Shown here: positions 7,145 to 14,717 of the stretch, piece by piece | Numbering within the stretch: position 1 is the stretch's first letter | Layout of the letters: every line of letters begins with the position of its first letter | Assembly (NCBI GenBank): GCA_023666945.1 | Contig: JAMPAY010000019.1 | Coordinates: forward strand, 1 to 32,812 | Origin: Paludibacter sp. | GTDB taxonomy: Bacteria; Bacteroidota; Bacteroidia; Bacteroidales; Paludibacteraceae | Length of the DNA: 32,812 bases | Direction of reading: 5' to 3' | Position numbers and translations under genes: made by a program | The notes under the pieces: model-generated | The model's database searches: none | Told to the model about the DNA's origin: nothing | What the model saw: the letters and a program-made list of their open reading frames with translations, nothing else

Positions 7145-7772
7145 TTGCATGCCAACGGCACCACTGTGTGATACCACATTCTTCGCATTTAGGGCGACGT
7201 GCCTGACAGACATAACGCCCATGCAGCAGAATCCAATGATGCGCTTTTGGAATGACCTCGGCAGGAATATACTTAACGAGTTGTTTTTCCGTTTGAAGAG
7301 GGTTCTTGCTATTGGTGGTAAGTCCGATACGCTCTGCCACACGAAAGATATGCGTATCGACCGCCATTGTCGGCTGATTGTAGATGACAGCACACACCAC
7401 ATTCGCCGTTTTGCGCCCCACCCCTGCCAACGTCTGCAAATCGGTGATATTATCAGGCACTTGCGAACCAAAACGTTCGACCAATTGTTTTGCCATATCG
7501 ACCAAATGCTTTGCCTTACTATTGGGATAGGAAACAGAACGCACATATTGAAAAACCTCATCGGGGGATGCGATTGCCATTCGTTCGGGGGTAGGGAAAG
7601 CCTCGAAAAGCGCGGGAGTGACCATATTGACCCGTTTATCGGTACATTGCGCCGAAAGCATGACCGCCACCAAGAGTTGGAAGGGATTGGCATAATTCAG
7701 TTCGCTCTCCGCCAAGGGCATGTGCTGCTCGAAGTAATTGAGTACGGCCGTATATCGTTGTTTGGCTGTCAT
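7128..7772 (-). CDS. nth: Endonuclease III
   Basis: This 214-aa protein is a DNA glycosylase and AP lyase that removes oxidised pyrimidines in base excision repair. The helix-hairpin-helix block LAGVGRKTANVV carries the catalytic lysine at Lys121, and the catalytic aspartate is Asp139 in VDTHIFRV. The four iron-sulfur cysteines sit at 189, 196, 199 and 205, spaced C-x6-C-x2-C-x5-C as in E. coli Nth. Length is normal. Its ATG overlaps the stop of the preceding gene (ATGA), so translation is probably coupled. It is the last gene of the operon, and its final codons form part of the terminator stem. Confidence 0.98.
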   Translation of the reverse strand: MTAKQRYTAVLNYFEQHMPLAESELNYANPFQLLVAVMLSAQCTDKRVNMVTPALFEAFPTPERMAIASPDEVFQYVRSVSYPNSKAKHLVDMAKQLVERFGSQVPDNITDLQTLAGVGRKTANVVCAVIYNQPTMAVDTHIFRVAERIGLTTNSKNPLQTEKQLVKYIPAEVIPKAHHWILLHGRYVCQARRPKCEECGITQWCRWHARHPLA

Positions 7773-8248
7773 GATTCGCTTTCTTTTTGTTGCTTATATT
7801 CCAGAGAAAGACGCACCAAAAGTTTGCTGACCTGTTGCAGCATGAGTTGTGTATCGGCAGTAATTTCTTTCTTCTGCAAGCGTAGCATCATGATACTATA
7901 GAGAAAAACAAACATTATCTCGATATCGGTTGCAGCAGGGTTGGCAGACTTGCTTTTGAGTAGTGCCAACGAGGGTTGCAACTGCATGACCGCTGCCCGA
8001 TAGGTAGCCTCCTGCAACAATTGAGCATGCGTTTCTTCGGCTTCCTGCATTGCATTTTTAGCCAACTGCACGTGCCCGGACTGCATCACTCCCTCGGTGC
8101 GCATCATATTGAGTAAATCGGAAAGAAACTCATTTTGCGCCAAGGCTTCATCATCGGCAAACGCCCGCACAACATCTTCCATTTGCCAGAGATGCAGGAT
8201 ATATTCCGCTATGTTTTCACGCTTCGTCTTCATCGTTGAACCATTCAT
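7769..8248 (-). CDS. DUF4924-like protein of unknown function
   Basis: This protein of about 159 aa has no signal peptide or membrane segment and appears almost entirely alpha-helical. Residues 10-27 (RENIAEYILHLWQMEDVV) are the most recognisable part, and resemble the N-terminus of the Bacteroidota-restricted DUF4924 family as I remember it. The middle is rich in Ala, Gln and Glu. A helical stretch IMFVFLYSIMMLRLQKKEI lies near 110-128. No catalytic motif is evident. It overlaps hslR at its 5' end and nth by four bases at its 3' end, so it belongs to the repair/translation operon. A second Met at codon 6 (8233) is an alternative start with a smaller overlap. The gene is secure; the family name is moderately sure; function is unknown. 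Confidence 0.75.
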   Translation of the reverse strand: MNGSTMKTKRENIAEYILHLWQMEDVVRAFADDEALAQNEFLSDLLNMMRTEGVMQSGHVQLAKNAMQEAEETHAQLLQEATYRAAVMQLQPSLALLKSKSANPAATDIEIMFVFLYSIMMLRLQKKEITADTQLMLQQVSKLLVRLSLEYKQQKESES

Positions 8249-8624
8249 CGTAATCGTCGGAGAAGAAAGTTTCGATATCCCGCCTATCTTTCTTTGTAGG
8301 TCGTCCCGTTCCCCGGTCTCTCCCCGACTGCCCTGCCAAACGTGCCAGTTCGAGCAATTGCAATTGGTCGGGGGTGGTAATATCCTGCATATAGTCGGGC
8401 ACCAACTTTGCCGCCAAACGGTTTTCGGACAATTGGAGTACCTTATAGGTACAAAGAATAGGATTTCGCCTCACCGTAAAGACATCGCCTACACGAAACG
8501 TGCGTGATGGCTTGAGTTGCGTCCCATTCATATGTACACGCCCTTTTTTGCATGCTTCTGCCGCTAAAGAGCGCGTTTTGAAAAGCCGCATTGCAAAAAG
8601 ATATTTATCGACCCGAACTTCCAT
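8217..8624 (-). CDS. hslR: S4-domain RNA-binding protein, Hsp15 (HslR) type
   Basis: This 135-aa cytosolic protein opens with an S4 RNA-binding domain (about 1-60): RVDKYLFAMRLFKTRSLAAEACKKGRVHMNG, with the conserved R-x-D-K-x-L start and the KGRVxxNG turn. A basic segment GRDRGTGRPTKKDRR (about 100-114) and an acidic C-terminal tail rich in Asp and Glu follow. In E. coli, Hsp15 binds stalled 50S subunits that carry a nascent chain with peptidyl-tRNA and helps recycle them. The gene starts 21 bases after pth, the enzyme that cleaves such peptidyl-tRNA, which fits a shared role in ribosome rescue. The acidic tail is longer than I expect but looks intact. Confidence 0.88.
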   Translation of the reverse strand: MEVRVDKYLFAMRLFKTRSLAAEACKKGRVHMNGTQLKPSRTFRVGDVFTVRRNPILCTYKVLQLSENRLAAKLVPDYMQDITTPDQLQLLELARLAGQSGRDRGTGRPTKKDRRDIETFFSDDYDEWFNDEDEA

Positions 8625-8645
8625 ACACCTCTCCGAAGTTGTGTA

Positions 8646-9209
8646 TTATTTCTTATTATACAAATTCATTGTCCGCTCGACTCCCTGCAAGCAGAACGAC
8701 TTAATAATCTCGCAACAAGTATGCAACTTATCGGGCATCGCCTCGACTTCGACAGTAGACCATTCGCCCAAGACATAACCTACCTGTGCGCCACGCGCAA
8801 AATCGCTCCCGATACCAAAACGCAAGCGCGAATAGTTCTGTGTGAGGATACACTCCTGTATGTTTTTGAGCCCATTGTGTCCGCCATCGGAACCTTTCAA
8901 ACGCAAGCGTAGAGTGCCAAAGGGCAACGCCAAATCGTCGACCAAGACCAACAGATTCTCGACCGATATATTCTCTTTTTGCAACCAATAGCGCACTGCC
9001 GTTCCCGACAAATTCATAAACGTGGATGGCTTAAGCAAGACCAGTTCGGCATTCTTGACTCTGCAATACGCCACAGAACCGTAGCGGCTATCTTGAAAAA
9101 CAGCCTTCCGGTCGTCAGCAAAGGCATCTACGATGCGAAAGCCGATGTTGTGCCTTGTATTGCGATACTCATCGCCTATATTGCCCAAACCCACAATCAG
9201 ATACTTCAT
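8646..9209 (-). CDS. pth: Peptidyl-tRNA hydrolase
   Basis: This 187-aa enzyme releases peptides from prematurely dropped peptidyl-tRNA. Catalytic residues all match E. coli Pth: Asn10 in VGLGN, His20 in NTRHNIGF, Asn66 in FMNLSG, Asp91 in [10 protein letters not shown] and Asn112 in [10 protein letters not shown] chose the Met that gives the universal [10 protein letters not shown] start. The frame extends five codons further upstream to 9224, but that would overlap the hpt stop. It begins seven bases after hpt and precedes hslR, so it is in the middle of the operon. The order L25-pth-S4 protein is common in bacteria. Confidence 0.97.
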   Translation of the reverse strand: MKYLIVGLGNIGDEYRNTRHNIGFRIVDAFADDRKAVFQDSRYGSVAYCRVKNAELVLLKPSTFMNLSGTAVRYWLQKENISVENLLVLVDDLALPFGTLRLRLKGSDGGHNGLKNIQECILTQNYSRLRFGIGSDFARGAQVGYVLGEWSTVEVEAMPDKLHTCCEIIKSFCLQGVERTMNLYNKK

Positions 9210-9216
9210 ACTTACA

Positions 9217-9729
9217 TCAATCAATAACGCCTATATAAGGCAAGTTGCGTCCTTTTCCGTTGTCATCCAATCCACAACCGACAAAGAAGTCGGTGGAATC
9301 GTCGGAGATACCATACAGCAAATCGACATCGGCATCCAATACCGCACCGGCACGTTTGATGAGCGTTACATACTTAACCGCCGCTGCTTTTTTCTCTTTA
9401 AGCAACGCATTGACGGCATTGACCGTGCTACCGGAGTCGCAAATATCATCGAATACAAAGACGGTTTTTCCCTCAACGCTCCCCAGTGCCGCATCGTTGA
9501 TGCAGATACTCCCCTGCTCTTTGCCATGATAACTACTCACTTTGAGATAGCGGATATCCAACGGCATCATGCAATCGAACAACAGTTTGCTACTAAAGAA
9601 GATGCCTCCATCGGTGAGTACCACACAAACAGCATCGGCAGCCTGCTCCAAGCAATCATAGACCTGTTGCTGCATCCGTGCAATGGTTTGTGCCACGCAC
9701 GCCACTCCATATTTGATTTTGTATTCCAT
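9217..9729 (-). CDS. hpt: Hypoxanthine phosphoribosyltransferase
   Basis: This 170-aa protein is a type I phosphoribosyltransferase. The PRPP-binding motif [12 protein letters not shown] (91-102) has the hallmark pair of acidic residues and the following Ser-Gly loop. The C-terminal block [19 protein letters not shown] (151-169) is the purine-binding end typical of bacterial Hpt, and LTDGGIFF near 38-45 matches the first loop. It salvages hypoxanthine, and possibly guanine, to the nucleotide. It heads the hpt-pth-hslR-DUF4924-nth cluster and is separated from the upstream L25 gene by a terminator, so it needs its own promoter. I could not find one with a good TAnnTTTG box. The family is secure; base preference is inferred. 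Confidence 0.9.
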   Translation of the reverse strand: MEYKIKYGVACVAQTIARMQQQVYDCLEQAADAVCVVLTDGGIFFSSKLLFDCMMPLDIRYLKVSSYHGKEQGSICINDAALGSVEGKTVFVFDDICDSGSTVNAVNALLKEKKAAAVKYVTLIKRAGAVLDADVDLLYGISDDSTDFFVGCGLDDNGKGRNLPYIGVID

Positions 9730-9754
9730 AATAAAGTAGTGTTATACGTTGTTA

Positions 9755-9795
9755 TGAAAAACGAAAAGTGAAAAGCCAGCGACTCTCCACTTTTC
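9755..9795 (-). terminator. Terminator after the L25 gene
   Basis: On the minus strand an 8-bp stem GAAAAGTG/CACTTTTC (9788-9795 with 9763-9770) is followed by GTTTTTC. It lies 21 bases after the L25 stop and separates that gene from hpt. The loop is long (17 bases). Confidence 0.6.
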
Positions 9796-9815
9796 TTTAT
9801 CAGCCTTAACGGCTA

Positions 9816-10382
9816 TTATCCTTTTGCTGCAGCAGCAGAAGCACGTGTAGCCTTCACTTGTGCTACCACCAAACTCTTCACATTGGTAATCTCGAGATTG
9901 TCGAAAGCGAGGTCGGCCACAAGGATTTTCTTACCCAAACCAAGTTCGGTTACATCAACAACCAAACGATCGGGGAAATTGGTGTACAGACCTTTTACTT
10001 TGAGTTTGCGAATCTCTTGCGAGAGTTTACCACCGGCTTTCACACCTTCGGCATGACCTGTGAGTTGAACAGGGATAGCCACTGTAACGGGCTTATCTTC
10101 GGTTACCTCCATAAAGTCGATATGCAAGAGGTTGTCGGTGAGGGGGTGGAACTGAAGTTCTTTAACCACAGCCATGCAAGATGTTCCATCGATAGTAAGT
10201 GCTACGATCAGAGTATCGGGTGTGTAAATCATTTTACGCACATCGTTAACACCAACGGTGAAAGTGATGTTCTTGCCATTTCCATAGAGATTGCAGGGAA
10301 CCAAATCTTGCTTGCGGAGTTCTTTAGCCGCCTTTTTTCCGTACTCGTTACGTTGAGTACCTGTAAGTTCAAATGTTTTCAT
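9816..10382 (-). CDS. rplY: 50S ribosomal protein L25/general stress protein Ctc
   Basis: This 188-aa protein is the long (two-domain, TL5/Ctc) form of L25, which binds 5S rRNA. The N-terminal 5S-binding domain (about 1-92) begins MKTFELTGTQRNEYGKKAAKELRK and contains VPCNLYGNGKN and LHIDFMEV. The C-terminal TL5 domain (about 95-180) has VPV-type repeats and GVKAGGKLSQEIRKLKVK, then ends in an Ala/Lys-rich tail (RASAAAAKG). Length fits the Ctc type. It lies downstream of tRNA-Gln but beyond that gene's terminator. No good promoter box was found in the 100-base leader. Confidence 0.97.
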   Translation of the reverse strand: MKTFELTGTQRNEYGKKAAKELRKQDLVPCNLYGNGKNITFTVGVNDVRKMIYTPDTLIVALTIDGTSCMAVVKELQFHPLTDNLLHIDFMEVTEDKPVTVAIPVQLTGHAEGVKAGGKLSQEIRKLKVKGLYTNFPDRLVVDVTELGLGKKILVADLAFDNLEITNVKSLVVAQVKATRASAAAAKG

Positions 10383-10483
10383 TTGTTTAATTGTGTTACT
10401 ACATTCGAGCAGTTATAAAACTTTGTGATGCTGCTCTACTTCCCATCACACTTCCCTCTGCCACAGAGAGCGAGGGGGCTTGT

Positions 10484-10514
10484 TGAAAAACGGTCGGCTA
10501 TTAAACCGACCGTT
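10484..10514 (-). terminator. Terminator after tRNA-Gln
   Basis: A perfect 9-bp stem (10489-10497 with 10506-10514) and an 8-base loop follow the tRNA by 11 bases. On the minus strand the stem reads into TTTTTC, and on the plus strand into ATTTTTTT, so it may work both ways. Confidence 0.8.
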
Positions 10515-10525
10515 ATTTTTTTGAG

Positions 10526-10597
10526 TTGTCTAACCTGGAATCGAACCAAGATCTTCAGAACCAAAATCTGACGTAATAGCCTTTATACCATTAGACA
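10526..10597 (-). tRNA. tRNA-Gln (anticodon TTG)
   Basis: The 72-base minus-strand sequence folds as a cloverleaf. The acceptor stem is TGTCTAA/TTAGACA, with discriminator A. The D arm is short. The anticodon stem TCAGA/TCTGA encloses the loop TTTTGGT, giving anticodon TTG for Gln codons CAA/CAG. The T stem is CTTGG/CCAGG, with loop TTCGATT. The 3' CCA is not encoded. An upstream promoter and a downstream terminator make it a one-gene transcript. Confidence 0.95.
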
Positions 10598-10632
10598 ATC
10601 AGTAAGCAATGTCATTATCCGAATTGCGGGTG

Positions 10633-10664
10633 CAAAGGTACAACATATTCTTTAATCCCGCAAA
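10633..10664 (-). promoter_or_regulatory. Sigma-ABfr promoter of tRNA-Gln
   Basis: On the minus strand TTTG (10661-10664), a 20-base spacer and TACCTTTG (10633-10640) match the Bacteroidota consensus. The box lies 35 bases before the mature tRNA 5' end. Confidence 0.75.
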
Positions 10665-10745
10665 TGTTTTCGCAAAAAAGTAATACTTTTTCTTTTGCAT
10701 GCCATTCGAGCGACCTTATTGGTGCTGAGCATCAATACAATGCCA

Positions 10746-12515
10746 TCAGAGCACAACAAACTCCACACGGCGGTTTTTAGCCCTTCCTTCTTCCGTAGCA
10801 TTATCGGCAATGGGTGCGGATTCGCCTTTTCCTTCGGTTTCGATACGTGCAGCGTCAATTCCCCGCTCTACGACATCGGCTTTGACCGCATTTGCACGTC
10901 CTTCGGAAAGTCGTTGGTTATCGGCATCGGATCCGACGCTATCGGTATGTCCTACGATACGGATACGCACTGTCGGGTTTTCAGCCAAGAAGCGATAGAG
11001 GTCGGTGAGTGCGCCTTCGGATTCGGGAAGGATACGTGTTTGATTGGAAGCAAAGAACAAATCGCGTATCAAGATAACTTCGCCTTTCTTAATGGGTTTG
11101 ATTGCCACCACCAGTGAATCGGCATTAGAGACGGCATCGGCACTCCATGTCTCGTAACCTAACTGCCGAACAGACACTGCATATTCGCCATCTTCCAAGA
11201 CAGCACGCACATTGCCTGAGAGGCTATCGGTGGTAAGCGTATAGAGTGTCTTACCCGATGTTTTGTCGGAGAGTGTGGCGACAGCCGCAACAGGTTCGGA
11301 TGTTTCGGCATTGACCACATGCAGACGGAACCAAGGACGATGACGCAAAGCCACATCCATATTGACAGTATCGCCTAATGTTTCCACTATCAGATTCTGC
11401 TGATAGGAATAGTAGTCTTTTTTGGAAACCGTAATATCCCATTCGCCTTTCTGCAACTTACGCTTCAGATAGCCTTTCTGCAACGATTTGTTGTTGACCA
11501 CGGCTTTTTTGGTTTTCATATTACGAATAGTAACCGAAGAAGATATGGGTTTGCCCGTAGCCTCATCGGTAGTATTGAGCAAGAGCCATGTGGCAACAGG
11601 TTTCTTAACCGGTTCTTTGCTGACTTGAAACAAGACTGCAAACTTAGCCCCCACCAATAAGGAATTGACTTTGGTGCTGGCAGTAGACCAAAGATTGGCA
11701 ACATCGACATTGCGCGGATAATCGACCGTAACCAACGAGGGGAATCCGTTTTCTCCCGCCTTAGCTGCACCGACACAAGATGTGATGCCATAGTCGCAGA
11801 AAAGCGAGAGCCGATAAGACACGGGAGACTTGCGCTTATTGTTCAAAGCACGTGCATTTTTAGGCATCCATTCATCGAGATACCACCCTATTTCGGCAGA
11901 TGCCATAATGTTGGGCATTGCTCCAGAAGTATGGAAAGAATTGCTCCATGTTTCATCGGCGGTGTACATATCCAACCGAGGCATATCGTGCATAGTGCCG
12001 ACGAGTGTAGGGTCGACAGTAGTAGTGGTAAGTGTGGAGACAGACTTTACCGGCGACCACAATCCCCAACCGAACTTAGCACCTGCCAAGAAATAGAAAT
12101 CGCCAAATCGCCCACCTGCCATAACGGGTATGCTCAACTGCCCCAGATATTGATTCTCGCGAAAATTGACAAAATCGAAATAACGCTGCATGGTAACCCC
12201 CGAAGGGTTATTGGCATCTTGATAAAGAAAATCCACCTGTTCTTGGAAATCGCCCTTAAGAGAGAGAGAGTTAACCGAAGACAATTCAAGCCCCGAATGT
12301 AGCAAGAAACGTTTATACTTCCATTCGTAGCCCACCTGCAGATTAGCACCCGCCAATCCTTTCCATGGCATGTCGGAAGATGGATACATGAGAGCGGAAT
12401 AGCCAACGCCTCCTTCGGCAGTCAGATAATGACGACTATTGAACTTAACATCGTTTTTTGCCGCCAACGGCAAAAAAAACAGACCACACAAGAGGGCAGC
12501 AAGGATACGTTTCAT
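10746..12515 (-). CDS. OmpA-family outer-membrane protein with beta-barrel and regulatory-like domains
   Basis: This 589-aa protein has a signal peptide (MKRILAALLCGLFFLPLAA). Residues of about 20-300 look like an outer-membrane beta-barrel with alternating aromatic strands, such as YLTAEGGVGYSALMYP and FYFLAGAKFGWGLW. About 305-385 and 390-465 are two beta-sandwich segments resembling carboxypeptidase-regulatory-like folds (GKPISSSVTIRN; SEPVAAVATLSD). The C-terminus (about 470-589) is an OmpA peptidoglycan-binding domain with VGHTDSVGSDADNQRLSEGRA and KNRRVEFVV. It probably anchors the outer membrane to peptidoglycan. The ATG overlaps the protease stop by one base (TGATG), so the two genes are likely coupled; a TTG three bases upstream was rejected as the start. 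No clear terminator follows it. The OmpA domain is certain; the barrel assignment is moderately sure. Confidence 0.88.
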   Translation of the reverse strand: MKRILAALLCGLFFLPLAAKNDVKFNSRHYLTAEGGVGYSALMYPSSDMPWKGLAGANLQVGYEWKYKRFLLHSGLELSSVNSLSLKGDFQEQVDFLYQDANNPSGVTMQRYFDFVNFRENQYLGQLSIPVMAGGRFGDFYFLAGAKFGWGLWSPVKSVSTLTTTTVDPTLVGTMHDMPRLDMYTADETWSNSFHTSGAMPNIMASAEIGWYLDEWMPKNARALNNKRKSPVSYRLSLFCDYGITSCVGAAKAGENGFPSLVTVDYPRNVDVANLWSTASTKVNSLLVGAKFAVLFQVSKEPVKKPVATWLLLNTTDEATGKPISSSVTIRNMKTKKAVVNNKSLQKGYLKRKLQKGEWDITVSKKDYYSYQQNLIVETLGDTVNMDVALRHRPWFRLHVVNAETSEPVAAVATLSDKTSGKTLYTLTTDSLSGNVRAVLEDGEYAVSVRQLGYETWSADAVSNADSLVVAIKPIKKGEVILIRDLFFASNQTRILPESEGALTDLYRFLAENPTVRIRIVGHTDSVGSDADNQRLSEGRANAVKADVVERGIDAARIETEGKGESAPIADNATEEGRAKNRRVEFVVL

Positions 12516-14641
12516 CAATCTATTGAAATTTTCTCGGTAACAAATCCTCCTCCGTCGAACATTATTTGCAACACATATACTCCCGCACTTGGCAATTGCA
12601 CCATAGCATCGTGGGCTTGATTATATATATTTCTGCCCACCACCTTCCCATCGGCGGTATAGACAATAATTTCACGCAGTAAGGATTCAGTGTGCAAAAG
12701 TACTTTTTTTTCTGCAATCCACCAAATAAGTTGATTCTTTGTATAGTCCGTTGCCCCATCGGCAGAGGGAATAGGTTCGAGCAATGTAAAATTGAGCGTA
12801 GCATAGTCTTCCGGGAGGAATGTCTGCCAAGCATCTTTGTCTGTAAGTCGCCACTTAAGCACCATTTTATACGTCCCTGCCGTATTGGTAAGTTTTCCCG
12901 TCAGAACACCCGATATGGTTTCGTTTTTATAGAGTGTTATTTCCTCCGTATTGAGTTGTCCGCGCGAGAAAGCCCCCTTGTAAACAAAGGCAGAAATTTC
13001 TCCTTGGAACATTCCTCCGGCATTACCCAAAGAATACTGCAATTCGACATCGCCCGCATAGACCTTATCGTTATCGGGGAAAGCAATCGGTTTGGCAAGA
13101 CGTATATCGGGAGTAGCATCGGGGTTATACCATTCGATGGTATTATCGTCAACATAGATCCACACATAGTAGAGCGCAGGCAGTTTGGTAAGGAGGGGGA
13201 CATAATCGGTCTGCTTATTCTTATAGACAGCACACAAGCGATAGTTGCCTGCAGGGACTGAAGAGGGGATGTGTACAGTGAACGTCATGGGTGTGGTGCG
13301 ATAGTAGTTGCTTTTCAGCGTATACTCTTGTTCGGCGAGCAAAGATACCAATTTATCGGAATGCACATCGTATAATGCGACCCCGACCGAACCGGAGAAA
13401 TCTTCCAAGCCATAGTTCTGCAATCGCCAAACGGACAGTTTGCAGGTTCGATTGAGCGGCAACACCGTTTTATCGACCACTATACTATCGGCTCCCATTT
13501 GCGGTTGAGCCGGAGGAGTGTTGTCGGCAGCCGGTTGCAGACCAACAATAATTGCCTGGTCGCTATTGTATCCAGCTCCGGAACCTCCCACGCCTTGCGA
13601 ACCGGGATTAAGCGCAGAGAGCAGGAACCAGCCATCGCTACTACCTCCCCACCCCCAATTGAAATGGAAATAGTCTTGTGCATTGCATCCATCGCAAACA
13701 AAAGCATGCGATCCGCTCGCAGATGAGCCACGATACATAACCGGTCGTCCTGAGCGAAGTTCTTCGCGCAAGATGACTTGGAAACTATCCAACGGATAGA
13801 GATTGCGACAGACTTGTTGCAGGTTGGCATCGTAGCCAAAACAGTTGACCATAGAGCGTGCGGCAGTGGTGGTATATGCCGAAGAAGATGCTCCATACAT
13901 CATATCGACCGCCACGCCACAATGGAACATAAGTGTAGCGACGGCCTCCTGTTGGTTGCTCGGCGAGGACGTAGTGAGCCGATCGGGCATATTGTTCCAA
14001 GCGTACCGAGTATTGCCGAAATCGGCAGAAAGGGTCTGACAGACGGTGCTATCGGCATTGCACCAACGATAGGAGTGTGCACCAATACCTTGTTCGGGGA
14101 ACTTCCAATAGTACATTATTTGCGCCATCATGGTAGCCACACAGCCCGTGGCTGATCGCCCCGTTGTGCTATACATAGGACACATATTATTATAGGGTGC
14201 GGACTGATTCCACTGTGAAGTGAGCAACGGTTCCACCGTAACGGCAGAAACAGCACGTTGCTCCGACACATACGGTACATCGGAAAGTTGGCTCAGGGAG
14301 GCATCGTAACAAGAGAGCCACCAACGGAAATTGTCGGGACATTGCTCCAACGGTGGGAGCGGTGCATCGCCATAGCCGAGCACCGCAGGCATGCGATCGT
14401 CTGCCGACACGAGTACGAAGCCTTGTGCATTTCCGAACAAGAAACAAGCATCGGATTCGTATTGCAACGAGAGAGGTGTAGTGTTGATACCATGAACGGC
14501 TTTTTGCCGGTGCAGGTGAGAGAGTTGCTCCTGCGCAATTTGTTGTGCTTGCGACAATGTTCTCGGAGCCGCAGCGACTGCGACAGCCACATTCAGCAAC
14601 AGCAGAACGGATAGAATTTTTCCTATTATGTATTTCTTCAT
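12515..14641 (-). CDS. C10 family cysteine protease (streptopain/interpain type) with T9SS tail
   Basis: This 708-aa protein has a signal peptide (to about residue 25) and an inhibitory propeptide of the Spi/PepC10 type (about 27-130; ALGNAQGFVLVSADD-like core near 68-82). The papain-like C10 catalytic domain follows. The nucleophile is Cys167 in SATGCVATMMAQIMYYW. The catalytic His312 is in GSHAFVCDG, followed by the conserved HFNWGWGG (326-333). Beyond about 365 come beta-sandwich segments. A C-terminal T9SS-type tail (about 640-708) ends AGVYVLQIMFDGGGFVTEKISID-like. Relatives are SpeB of Streptococcus, interpain A of Prevotella and PrtT of Porphyromonas. It is probably exported and self-activated by propeptide removal. 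It lies downstream of two giant adhesin genes and is coupled to the OmpA-family gene. No promoter box was recognised. Confidence 0.93.
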   Translation of the reverse strand: MKKYIIGKILSVLLLLNVAVAVAAAPRTLSQAQQIAQEQLSHLHRQKAVHGINTTPLSLQYESDACFLFGNAQGFVLVSADDRMPAVLGYGDAPLPPLEQCPDNFRWWLSCYDASLSQLSDVPYVSEQRAVSAVTVEPLLTSQWNQSAPYNNMCPMYSTTGRSATGCVATMMAQIMYYWKFPEQGIGAHSYRWCNADSTVCQTLSADFGNTRYAWNNMPDRLTTSSPSNQQEAVATLMFHCGVAVDMMYGASSSAYTTTAARSMVNCFGYDANLQQVCRNLYPLDSFQVILREELRSGRPVMYRGSSASGSHAFVCDGCNAQDYFHFNWGWGGSSDGWFLLSALNPGSQGVGGSGAGYNSDQAIIVGLQPAADNTPPAQPQMGADSIVVDKTVLPLNRTCKLSVWRLQNYGLEDFSGSVGVALYDVHSDKLVSLLAEQEYTLKSNYYRTTPMTFTVHIPSSVPAGNYRLCAVYKNKQTDYVPLLTKLPALYYVWIYVDDNTIEWYNPDATPDIRLAKPIAFPDNDKVYAGDVELQYSLGNAGGMFQGEISAFVYKGAFSRGQLNTEEITLYKNETISGVLTGKLTNTAGTYKMVLKWRLTDKDAWQTFLPEDYATLNFTLLEPIPSADGATDYTKNQLIWWIAEKKVLLHTESLLREIIVYTADGKVVGRNIYNQAHDAMVQLPSAGVYVLQIMFDGGGFVTEKISID

Positions 14642-14661
14642 TGTATTGCTTGCCTATATGT

Positions 14662-14697
14662 AAAAAAGTCAGATAGCCCGAAACCAATCGGGCTATC
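14662..14697 (-). terminator. Terminator after the 2929-aa adhesin gene
   Basis: A perfect 10-bp stem gatagcccga/tcgggctatc (14672-14681 and 14688-14697) with a 6-base loop is followed on the minus strand by TGACTTTTTTAC. It separates the giant gene from the protease gene. Confidence 0.8.
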
Positions 14698-14717
14698 CGT
14701 AAAATAGTGATTTGCTA

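Noticed and set aside
7140..7901. Plus-strand frame of 253 codons opposite nth
   Set aside because: It covers the iron-sulfur and HhH coding region of nth in antisense. The translation is rich in His, Cys and Arg, as expected for a shadow.
10425..10480. Possible leader attenuator or riboswitch before the L25 gene
   Set aside because: Only a weak 5-bp ccctc/gaggg pairing could be found, with no T run or known leader motif.
10598..10745. Terminator after the OmpA-family gene
   Set aside because: No stem with a T run was found between its stop and the tRNA promoter. The transcript may continue to the tRNA terminator.
12516..12518. TTG start for the OmpA-family protein
   Set aside because: The ATG immediately downstream gives a standard MKR signal peptide and a classic TGATG overlap.
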